From Pseudomonas fluorescens (lineage in GTDB: Bacteria > Pseudomonadota > Gammaproteobacteria > Pseudomonadales > Pseudomonadaceae), in the NCBI RefSeq assembly GCF_001648775.1, contig NZ_LVEJ01000008.1:1-64000 (forward strand): 64,000 nt of DNA. The letters run 5' to 3'. The notes beneath the pieces are model-generated. The model saw nothing but the letters and a program-made list of their open reading frames with translations. It was not told the origin of the DNA and did not search any database. The position numbers and the translations under genes were made by a program. Below are positions 57,860 to 64,000 of this stretch, piece after piece; the first letter of the stretch is position 1; every line of letters begins with the position of its first letter.

Positions 57860-58255
57860 ATGAAGAACACCGCTTTGATCCTCGCACTGACCGCCACTCT
57901 CGGCACCGTCAATGTTGCTCACGCAGAAGGACCGGACGCCGCTACGTTGAAAGGAATGTACGACACTGGGCGCAACATGTCCGGGCTGATTAACCATTGC
58001 GTCGACAAAGGTTTCCTGAAAGCTGAAAGCACAGTGAACGCCAATAAAATGGTGGCGTTTGTTGCTGGTATTCCAGGGCAGATGGACAAGAGCGACGGCG
58101 ATAAGAACGAGGCCCATGGTCGCAAGGGTGAGGTATTGGACGATGGTCAATACAAAACCCTGGAGGCCAATCTGCCGCCGAGTCTGACGCTCAAGCAGTG
58201 GTGCGAGCAGGCGGATCAAGGCATGCGCCAGGGATTGGAGCGTGTGGGTCTGTAA
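57860..58255 (+). CDS. small periplasmic protein paired with PAAR
   Basis: A 131-residue protein with a signal peptide (1-22, ending AHA) and a mature helical domain with two cysteines (INHCVDKGFL and KQWCEQADQG). I do not recognise the family. AAAGGAAT lies before the ATG. It sits 80 bases behind the PAAR gene, which suggests a T6SS link, perhaps as a periplasmic immunity protein. A housekeeping role is not excluded. Confidence 0.85.
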   Translation: MKNTALILALTATLGTVNVAHAEGPDAATLKGMYDTGRNMSGLINHCVDKGFLKAESTVNANKMVAFVAGIPGQMDKSDGDKNEAHGRKGEVLDDGQYKTLEANLPPSLTLKQWCEQADQGMRQGLERVGL

Positions 58256-58268
58256 TCTCCTTGGTGAT

Positions 58269-58384
58269 TTGATCGTTCCCAAGCGCAGCAAAGGAATGCC
58301 TCAAGGGACGCTCCGCGTTCCAGTTCGCGAAGGGACGCGGAGCGTCCCGGGCTGCATGCCCACTCGGAGCGTGGGAACGATCAA
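58269..58384. repeat. palindromic MITE-like element with 12-bp terminal inverted repeats
   Basis: TTGATCGTTCCC at the left and GGGAACGATCAA at the right are perfect. A nested palindrome (GGGACGCTCCGCGT against ACGCGGAGCGTCCC) lies inside. I recall similar elements from other pseudomonads. It ends ten bases before the converging galM stop. Confidence 0.8.
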
Positions 58385-58393
58385 CGTTGGAGG

Positions 58394-59542
58394 TTATTTC
58401 GCGGAGAACTTCAACACCACGCTGTGGCTGTAAGTCTGCCCCGGATCAAGCCGAGTGCTCGGGAAGTTCGGCTGATTCGGCGAATCCGGATAATGCTGAG
58501 TCTCCAGGGTAAACGCGCCCCAGTGCGGATACACCTTGCCACCCTTGCCCTTGACCGTGCCGTCGAGGAAGTTGCTGGTATAGAACTGCACACCCGGTTC
58601 CGTGGTGAACAACTGCAGCACGCGACCGGATTGCGGATCGCTCACCTCAGTCGCAACTTTGCCGATATCACCCTTGGTATCCAGCGCCCAGTTGAAATCA
58701 AACCCACCCTGTTTCGGCTCGGCAAATTTCAACTGTGGATGATCAGCCTCGATGTGCGTGCCGATCGCGGTCGGTTTGGTGAAGTCCATCGGCGTGCCGG
58801 CCACGGGCGCCAGTTCGCCGGTCGGGATCAGTTTGGCGGTGACCGGGGTGTAATGGCTGGCGTGCAGGGTGGCGACCTGTTTGAGAATGTCGCCATTGCC
58901 GGCGCCGGCGAGGTTGAAGTAGCTGTGGTTGGTCAGGTTGAGCACGGTCGGTTTGTCGGTGCTGGCCTTGTAGTCGATGCGCAGTTCGTTGTTGTCGGTG
59001 AGGCGATAGGTCACTTCGGTGGTGAGGTTGCCGGGAAAGCCCATTTCGCCGTCCGCCGACAGATAGGTCAGGGTCACGCCGACAGAGTCCTTGTCCTTGG
59101 TTTCCTGTGCCTTCCAGACTTTTTTGTCGAAGCCTAGAGTGCCGCCGTGCAGTGCGTTGGTTTTGTCGTTCTGCGGCACTTGATAGCGCTTGCCGTCGAG
59201 TTCGAACGCACCTTCGGCGAGGCGATTGCCAAAACGGCCGATGGTCGCGCCGAAGTAGGCGGTGCCTTTCTGGTAGCCCTGCACATCATCGAAGCCGAGC
59301 ACGACGTCGTCGAACTTGCCGTGCTTGTCGGCGACTTTCAGCGATTGCAGGGTCGCGCCGTAGGTGATGACGGTGGCTTGCATGCCGTGGCTATTGCGCA
59401 GGATGTATTGCTCGACGGGCGTGCCGTCATTGGTTTTACCGAAGGCTTTGTGTTCGGCGCTGAGGCCGGCCGCGTTGGCGGAGAGGGTGGCGATCATCAG
59501 GGACAGTCCGAGGCCGGAGAGCAGGTGACGGGATTGAAGCAT
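58394..59542 (-). CDS. galM: exported aldose 1-epimerase (galactose mutarotase)
   Basis: A 382-residue protein with a signal peptide (1-24, ending NANA), so a periplasmic mutarotase. Catalytic residues are visible: one His in ALHGGTLGFDKKVW, another in NLTNHSYFNLAGAG, and the Glu in FTLETQHYPDSPNQ. It interconverts alpha and beta anomers of aldoses. No sugar transport gene is adjacent. Two CAGACTAAAT direct repeats lie upstream. Confidence 0.93.
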   Translation of the reverse strand: MLQSRHLLSGLGLSLMIATLSANAAGLSAEHKAFGKTNDGTPVEQYILRNSHGMQATVITYGATLQSLKVADKHGKFDDVVLGFDDVQGYQKGTAYFGATIGRFGNRLAEGAFELDGKRYQVPQNDKTNALHGGTLGFDKKVWKAQETKDKDSVGVTLTYLSADGEMGFPGNLTTEVTYRLTDNNELRIDYKASTDKPTVLNLTNHSYFNLAGAGNGDILKQVATLHASHYTPVTAKLIPTGELAPVAGTPMDFTKPTAIGTHIEADHPQLKFAEPKQGGFDFNWALDTKGDIGKVATEVSDPQSGRVLQLFTTEPGVQFYTSNFLDGTVKGKGGKVYPHWGAFTLETQHYPDSPNQPNFPSTRLDPGQTYSHSVVLKFSAK

Positions 59543-59618
59543 GGTTGACGTTCCTTTTTGTTGTTGTTTTCAGCGTGACGTTCCATCGGCAAAATAAATC
59601 ACCGATCAATCAAGTAGT

Positions 59619-59691
59619 CAGACTAAATGATCTTCAAGAGAAAATTTATAGCTGATGAATCGTTTATTTCAACAATAAAGCCAGACTAAAT
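59619..59691. promoter_or_regulatory. direct repeats upstream of galM
   Basis: CAGACTAAAT occurs at 59619-59628 and 59682-59691 in an AT-rich stretch 77-149 bases before the galM start. They could be regulator half-sites. Confidence 0.3.
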
Positions 59692-59819
59692 TGCTCGGGT
59701 CGAAGGCCCGAAGGTCGGTCGATTGGTTGCACCACTGCACTTTTTCGCAATCGGCGGCTCTATCCATGGCCAGGATGCGGTGACTCCCGCCGCACAGGAA
59801 TGTGCCCGTTCGAGATTTC

Positions 59820-60569
59820 ATGCCGAGAGTTTTTGCCCTGATCGCTGCTTTTTTCCGCCGCCCGTGCCTGTTGCTGGCGTGTTTGTCGTCGCTGCTGCTC
59901 AGCGGTTGCAGTCACCAGGACGGCAACGGCTTCTTCAACCAGATGCGTGAAGGGAAGCCGCAGGAGTTCCTGCAGACCAGCGTCGACCGCATGGCCACGC
60001 TGGCGATGCGCGACAACCTCAGCAGTCTTTACCGCTTGCAAGCCAAGCTGTACCTGCGCAACCCGGATGAGCTGCGCAAGTCAGGGTTTCTCAACATCCA
60101 TGCTGCGGTGAAACAGGTGCGGATGGCCGTCGAGCAGCAACAGCCGCTGCCGGTGCTGGGCGGTCGCAAGGATTTGGCGGCGCTCAGCTATGCGATGAGT
60201 CCGGAGTTTCGCGGCGATCGCGTCGGCGCGTTCATCTATGCCATCGGCAGCATGCTGGTCACCGCCCACGGCAATCGCACCGAGTTCTATATGACGGACG
60301 CGATCAACCCGACGTTCGTTCACAACGCTGCACGCAATATCGAAAAAGCCACGTGGATTTTGTCCCAGCGACAGAACAAGGAAGGCCAGCCGCTGCTGTT
60401 TTCCAATGAGATCTCGGAGGAGGGCAGCAACCTGAGCTTCGCCACCGAGTTCGGCAAAATCGTTGCGCGACTGGACCTGATCACGCAGATGCTTGATGAG
60501 CGTTATCGGCGGATCGGCCTCAACTACGCGCAGAGTTTGTTGTTTTTGAATTTCTTGCCGGTGCAATGA
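59820..60569 (+). CDS. hypothetical lipoprotein
   Basis: A 249-residue protein with a lipobox LLSGC that places the lipidated cysteine at residue 30 after a hydrophobic signal. The mature part is helical, with MREGKPQEFLQTSVDRMATLAMRDNLSSLYRL. The family is not recognised with certainty; similar proteins in pseudomonads are annotated only as hypothetical. The ATG at 59820 is preferred over a GTG at 59802. No operon partner. Confidence 0.82.
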   Translation: MPRVFALIAAFFRRPCLLLACLSSLLLSGCSHQDGNGFFNQMREGKPQEFLQTSVDRMATLAMRDNLSSLYRLQAKLYLRNPDELRKSGFLNIHAAVKQVRMAVEQQQPLPVLGGRKDLAALSYAMSPEFRGDRVGAFIYAIGSMLVTAHGNRTEFYMTDAINPTFVHNAARNIEKATWILSQRQNKEGQPLLFSNEISEEGSNLSFATEFGKIVARLDLITQMLDERYRRIGLNYAQSLLFLNFLPVQ

Positions 60570-60583
60570 GTGCAGAGCATCAA

Positions 60584-60672
60584 TGTGGGAGTGAGCCTGC
60601 TCGCGAAAGCGGTGGATCAGTCAACACTTCCACGCCTGAAAGACCGCATTCGCGAGCAGGCTCGCTCCCACA
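60584..60672. repeat. REPIN, CC type
   Basis: An 89-bp inverted REP pair with GCCTGC and GCAGGC arms. The left arm has one substitution (GAGTGAG). A truncated half unit is also visible at 61971-61984. Confidence 0.93.
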
Positions 60673-60696
60673 TTGAATCAATAGCGAAAGCGTTTT

Positions 60697-60706
60697 TTGT
60701 ATACAA
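60697..60706. promoter_or_regulatory. GntR-like operator before the MFS gene
   Basis: TTGTATACAA is a perfect 10-bp palindrome of the TGTATACA type bound by many GntR-family repressors. It lies 40 bases before the start codon of the MFS gene. Confidence 0.5.
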
Positions 60707-60745
60707 TCCTTCACCGCTATTGATCAAAATGGAGCCGCACCCGTC

Positions 60746-61960
60746 ATGACCGACCCCGCCAGCGCCGATTTCAGGCGCGTCGACCGCACCGCCCGTGCGG
60801 ACAAACTGCCTTATGCCGCGTTGCTGGCGTTTGCCATGACCGGTTTCATCGCCATCCTCACCGAAACCCTGCCCGCCGGGCTGCTGCCGCAAATCGGTGC
60901 CGGCCTCAACGTCAGCGAAGTGCTCGCCGGGCAATTGGTGACGCTGTACGCGCTGGGTTCGATTGTTGCGGCGATTCCGCTGACCGTCGCCACGCGCGGC
61001 TGGCCGCGACGGCGGGTGTTGCTGATGACGGTCGGCGGGTTTCTGATATTCAACACCGTCACCACGTTCTCCAGTCATTACGGTTTGACCCTGGCTTCGC
61101 GCTTCCTCGCCGGGATGGCGGCGGGGCTGTCGTGGGGGATCATGGCCGGTTATGCGCGCGGCATCGTGCCAGTGCATCAACAGGGGCGGGCGCTGGCGAT
61201 TGCCATGCTTGGCACCCCGGTGGCGCTGTCGTTGGGCACACCGGCGGGAACGTGGCTGGGCAACCTGATCGGCTGGCGTGCGTCGTTCGGGATCATGTCG
61301 GCGCTGGCCCTGGTGTTGGCCGCGTGGATTGTCATTGCGGTGCCGGATCGTCCGGGGCAGGCCAGTGCCGAGCGTCTGCCGCTGCTCGAGTCGATGCGTC
61401 TACCGGGCGTGCGACCGGTGTTGTTCGTGGTGCTGACGTGGATGCTCGGACACAACATTCTCTACACCTACATCGCGCCGTTTCTGATGCAGGCCGGGCT
61501 CGCCGACCGGGTCGACCTGGTTTTGTTGGTGTTTGGCCTGTGTTCGCTGGTGGGGATCTGGATCATCGGCATGCTGGTGGATCGCTGGTTGCGCTGGCTG
61601 ACGTTGATCAGCCTTGCGGTATTTGCGTTGACTGCACTGGTGTTGGCGCTGGCTGCGCCGTCGCCGCTGATCATTTATGCCTGCATGGCGGTGTGGGGCT
61701 TGTCGTTTGGCGGCTCGGCAACGTTGCTGCTGACCTCGGCGGCGGACTCGGCCGGTGAGCATGTCGATGTGGTACAGGCGATGCTCACAACCTCGTGGAA
61801 CGTAGCGATTGCCGGGGGCGGGTTGTTTGGTGGCCTGTTGCTGGATCGGGCCGGGGCGATGTCGTTTCCGTGGGCACTGCTGATTCTGTCGCTGATCGCG
61901 CTGGCCACGGTGTGGATCAACAGAACCCACAGCTTCAAACCGGGTCGGCGGGTGCATTAA
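60746..61960 (+). CDS. major facilitator superfamily transporter, DHA1-type
   Basis: A 404-residue inner-membrane protein with 12 predicted helices. The first helix pair holds FIAILTETLPAGLLPQIGAGLNVSE, typical of the AraJ/SotB/YdhP group of exporters. A motif-A-like loop VATRGWPRRRVLL follows helix 2. It is probably a proton-driven exporter of sugars or small toxic compounds. Likely controlled through the palindrome at 60697. Confidence 0.92.
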   Translation: MTDPASADFRRVDRTARADKLPYAALLAFAMTGFIAILTETLPAGLLPQIGAGLNVSEVLAGQLVTLYALGSIVAAIPLTVATRGWPRRRVLLMTVGGFLIFNTVTTFSSHYGLTLASRFLAGMAAGLSWGIMAGYARGIVPVHQQGRALAIAMLGTPVALSLGTPAGTWLGNLIGWRASFGIMSALALVLAAWIVIAVPDRPGQASAERLPLLESMRLPGVRPVLFVVLTWMLGHNILYTYIAPFLMQAGLADRVDLVLLVFGLCSLVGIWIIGMLVDRWLRWLTLISLAVFALTALVLALAAPSPLIIYACMAVWGLSFGGSATLLLTSAADSAGEHVDVVQAMLTTSWNVAIAGGGLFGGLLLDRAGAMSFPWALLILSLIALATVWINRTHSFKPGRRVH

Positions 61961-62010
61961 CTCTGGAAACCACCGCTCCCACAGGGGATAATTGTGGTGA
62001 TTTCGATATG

Positions 62011-62050
62011 GCATAACGATAGACCGCATCGATATATGTGGTTATAAGAA
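62011..62050 (+). promoter_or_regulatory. AT-rich promoter region with ATAAC/GTTAT inverted repeat
   Basis: ATAACGAT and GTTATAAG flank an AT-rich core about 55-90 bases before the TauE/SafE-family start. The composition resembles CysB-type activator sites of sulfur genes, but the match is loose. Confidence 0.25.
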
Positions 62051-62102
62051 AAATCGCTATGCTGCGGGCCAGATTTTTCCTGTCGTTTTTCTGGACGGTT
62101 TA

Positions 62103-62888
62103 ATGGAATTGGCAAATTTCGGCCTGGTGATTGCCGGGCTGGTGGTGGGGTTTATCGTCGGCATGACCGGTGTCGGCGGTGGTTCGTTGATGACGCCAAT
62201 CCTGCTGTGGTTCGGCATCAACCCGGCAACGGCGGTGGGCACTGACCTCTTGTATGCCGCCATTACCAAATCCAGCGGCGTCCTCGTTCATCGCAAAAAC
62301 AAGAACATCGACTGGGCCATCACCGGTTGGCTGACCCTCGGCAGCGTGCCGGCGGTGGCCATGACCCTGTGGTTCCTCAGCACCCTGCACACCGCGCCAG
62401 ACGCGATGAACGCCATCATCAAACAGGCGCTGGGCTTCGTCCTGTTCGCCACGGCGCTGGCGATCTTCTTCAAGAAACGCTTGCTCGACTTCGCCCACAA
62501 ACGCGCGGGTGGCAACTACAACCCGAGCGGTTCGCGGCTGAACGTGATGACCGTGATCACCGGTCTGATCCTCGGCACCATGGTCGCGCTGACCTCGATC
62601 GGTGCTGGCGCCCTGGGCACTGTCGCGCTGTTCATCCTCTATCCGCTGCTGCCTACCCGCCGTCTGGTCGGCACGGAAATCGCTCACGCCGTGCCGCTGA
62701 CGCTGGTCGCAGGCCTCGGCCACGCGAGCATGGGCAATATGGATTGGGGCGTGTTGGGCTTTTTGCTGGTGGGTTCGTTGCCGGGCATCTGGCTCGGCAG
62801 CCACCTGACCGGGCGCATCTCCGATGAAGTCCTGCGCCCGTGCCTGGCGACGATGTTGGTGCTGATCGGCTACAAACTGGCGTTCTGA
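62103..62888 (+). CDS. TauE/SafE-family permease
   Basis: A 261-residue inner-membrane protein with about eight helices and the family motifs VGFIVGMTGVGGGSLMTPIL near the N-terminus and TSIGAGALGTVALFILYPLL in the repeat half. Members export sulfite, sulfoacetate or similar organosulfur anions. The neighbourhood does not identify the substrate. It converges on the GNAT gene across a perfect palindrome. Confidence 0.92.
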   Translation: MELANFGLVIAGLVVGFIVGMTGVGGGSLMTPILLWFGINPATAVGTDLLYAAITKSSGVLVHRKNKNIDWAITGWLTLGSVPAVAMTLWFLSTLHTAPDAMNAIIKQALGFVLFATALAIFFKKRLLDFAHKRAGGNYNPSGSRLNVMTVITGLILGTMVALTSIGAGALGTVALFILYPLLPTRRLVGTEIAHAVPLTLVAGLGHASMGNMDWGVLGFLLVGSLPGIWLGSHLTGRISDEVLRPCLATMLVLIGYKLAF

Positions 62889-62903
62889 ACCGGGGCTGGA
62901 CCC

Positions 62904-62933
62904 TGTGGCGAGGGAGCAAGCTCCCTCGCCACA
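62904..62933. terminator. perfect palindrome of a second REP class, likely bidirectional terminator
   Basis: Two perfect 14-bp arms (TGTGGCGAGGGAGC and its complement) surround AA. It lies five bases before the stop of the converging GNAT gene. The core GGCGAGGGAGC differs from the GGGAGCGAG family elsewhere in the window. Confidence 0.75.
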
Positions 62934-62937
62934 TAGG

Positions 62938-63417
62938 TCAGTGCTGAATGACGTATTTCATCACCGTCACCGGCAAGTCGTCGTACACCAGATCCTCAAC
63001 CACTTCCCAACCCAGTCGCGCATACAGCGACTGCGATGTGTCGGTGTACAGATACAACTCAGGCACACCGAGCGCCGCCGCTTCTTCAACCACGCGATTG
63101 ACCAGTTGCGAAGCAATCCCGCGCCCACGTTCCTCAGCCTTCACATAAACCCCGGCCAACCATGGTGTCAGGTTCGGTCGCAGCTTCAGATCGTTTGCGA
63201 TCAGCAGCGCACCGCCCAGCAAACGTGCACCGTCGAGCGCCACCACCACGCTGGGCACGGCACCTTTGCCACAAGATTCACGCATGTGTTCGATGCGGTG
63301 TTCGACGGTTTGCCCGGGACGAAATTCGCCCCACTCCTTGAAGTTGAGTGTGGCCAGTTCTTCAATGAATTCGGGGTGATCGCACAGGTAATCGATGTGC
63401 ATGCGGGTGAACTCCAT
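62938..63417 (-). CDS. GNAT family N-acetyltransferase
   Basis: A 159-residue cytosolic enzyme. The acetyl-CoA motif is GVYVKAEERGRGIASQLVN near residue 90. A final YARLGWEVVED strand is also typical. Substrate unknown. The minus-strand start at 63417 is followed on the other side by a 190-base gap shared with the divergent DUF4174 gene. Confidence 0.92.
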   Translation of the reverse strand: MEFTRMHIDYLCDHPEFIEELATLNFKEWGEFRPGQTVEHRIEHMRESCGKGAVPSVVVALDGARLLGGALLIANDLKLRPNLTPWLAGVYVKAEERGRGIASQLVNRVVEEAAALGVPELYLYTDTSQSLYARLGWEVVEDLVYDDLPVTVMKYVIQH

Positions 63418-63610
63418 TTCATGGGCAGAACTGCCACCCTAATGCGGTCATAAAAGGTAATCAAATCCGCGTTGCGATCACCTCGGATATGTTGCGCAAT
63501 GTCGCGCCTGTCCTAAGCTTCTGACTAGGCGACAGATATTTGCCGGGTCAGCCCGGAACAATCGCCACGATGCGCAATCATTAGAGCGTGGATATCAAAA
63601 GGAGATGCGC

Positions 63611-64000
63611 ATGCTCATCAGGTCACTGACCCTGACACTCTTGCTGGCGATTGCCGGCCCCTTGTTCGCCGCTGACAACGATTCGCCCATCGCCGGGGAT
63701 ATGGGCCGCACCCGACCGTTGATCGTGATCGCACAAAGCACCGTCGACCCCGTGTGGGTAGCGCTGAAAAAGTCGCTGGAGGATCCCGCCAACAAAAAGG
63801 GCGTCACCGACCGCAACATCAAGGTCTACACCATCCTCAACATGTCCGGCCAGCTAGACGGCAAGGACATGGGCCAGCAAGACACCATGGCGCTGCTGCG
63901 CTCGCTGAAGCTGGGCGCCGGGGCGTATCCGAAATTGTTCTTGGTGGGCAAGGACGGCGAGACCAAGCTTTCGGCGTCGGGGGATGAAGCGAAGGCGGTG
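63611..64000 (+). CDS. DUF4174 exported protein (truncated by the window edge)
   Basis: The first 130 codons of a protein with a signal peptide (1-20, ending LFAA), then RTRPLIVIAQSTVDPVWVALKK and a thioredoxin-like YPKLFLVGKDGETKLS segment, the pattern of DUF4174. Function unknown. GGAG lies six bases before the chosen ATG; another ATG at 63605 is too close to the ribosome site. The 3' part is outside the window. Confidence 0.87.
   Translation, partial: MLIRSLTLTLLLAIAGPLFAADNDSPIAGDMGRTRPLIVIAQSTVDPVWVALKKSLEDPANKKGVTDRNIKVYTILNMSGQLDGKDMGQQDTMALLRSLKLGAGAYPKLFLVGKDGETKLSASGDEAKAV

Noticed and set aside
47335..58390. Prophage or integrative element
   Set aside because: No integrase, terminase, capsid or attachment-site duplication is visible. 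Hcp, VgrG and PAAR resemble phage tail parts only by fold.

Overview
This window looks like chromosome of a fluorescent pseudomonad, probably the Pseudomonas fluorescens group. The evidence is high GC, about ten roughly 90-bp REPINs built on the TGTGGGAGCGAG core, and typical pseudomonad genes: a small metallothionein, a selD-mnmH pair, an ECF sigma/anti-sigma pair, a huge PATR autotransporter and an orphan hcp-vgrG-rhs island. No rRNA, tRNA, integrase, phage gene, CRISPR array or replication origin was seen.

Layout. 1-3.8 kb: non-coding repeats, a 10-cysteine metallothionein, two small unknown genes, an AraC-type regulator, a XapX micro-membrane protein and an MDR oxidoreductase. 3.9-6.4 kb: a nucleoside uptake pair (NUP-family protein and Tsx-type channel) behind a PurR/LacI-like operator. 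6.4-16.9 kb: one gene for a 3507-residue autotransporter. 17.2-24 kb: selD-mnmH (selenouridine in tRNA), a histidine phosphatase, a GST, an E. coli-like Cys-type hemB and an FAD monooxygenase. 24.3-30.4 kb: a TonB-dependent siderophore-type receptor with a possible Fur box, a DUF1615 lipoprotein, a secreted protein of seven 13-residue repeats, and an anti-sigma/ECF sigma/DUF3455 cluster.

30.5-41.2 kb, minus strand: tonB-exbB-exbD, a TonB-dependent receptor and yejA-yejB-yejE-yejF. Read together they form a self-contained route across both membranes: energiser, outer-membrane gate, periplasmic binding protein, two permeases and a double ATPase. The likely cargo is a large oligopeptide or peptide conjugate. 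The last yej gene ends inside a REPIN, which encodes its C-terminal tail.

41.2-47.4 kb: a 1.1-kb non-coding stretch, a GST, a CBS protein, DNA polymerase II, a DUF1810 protein whose 3' end overlaps polB, and an aldo/keto reductase. 47.4-58.3 kb: an orphan type VI secretion cargo island (hcp, vgrG, an Rhs protein with a C-terminal AHH-nuclease-like toxin, a probable immunity gene, a DUF4265 gene, PAAR and a small periplasmic protein). Unusual hairpins lie upstream of hcp, and a duplicated element lies between the toxin's immunity gene and the DUF4265 gene. 58.3-64 kb: a palindromic mobile-like repeat, a secreted aldose 1-epimerase, a lipoprotein, an MFS exporter with a GntR-like operator, a TauE/SafE permease, a GNAT enzyme and the start of a DUF4174 gene cut by the window edge.

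The strongest leads are the tonB-to-yejF import locus, the Rhs/AHH island with its non-coding repeats, and the tandem-repeat secreted protein beside the ECF sigma cluster.
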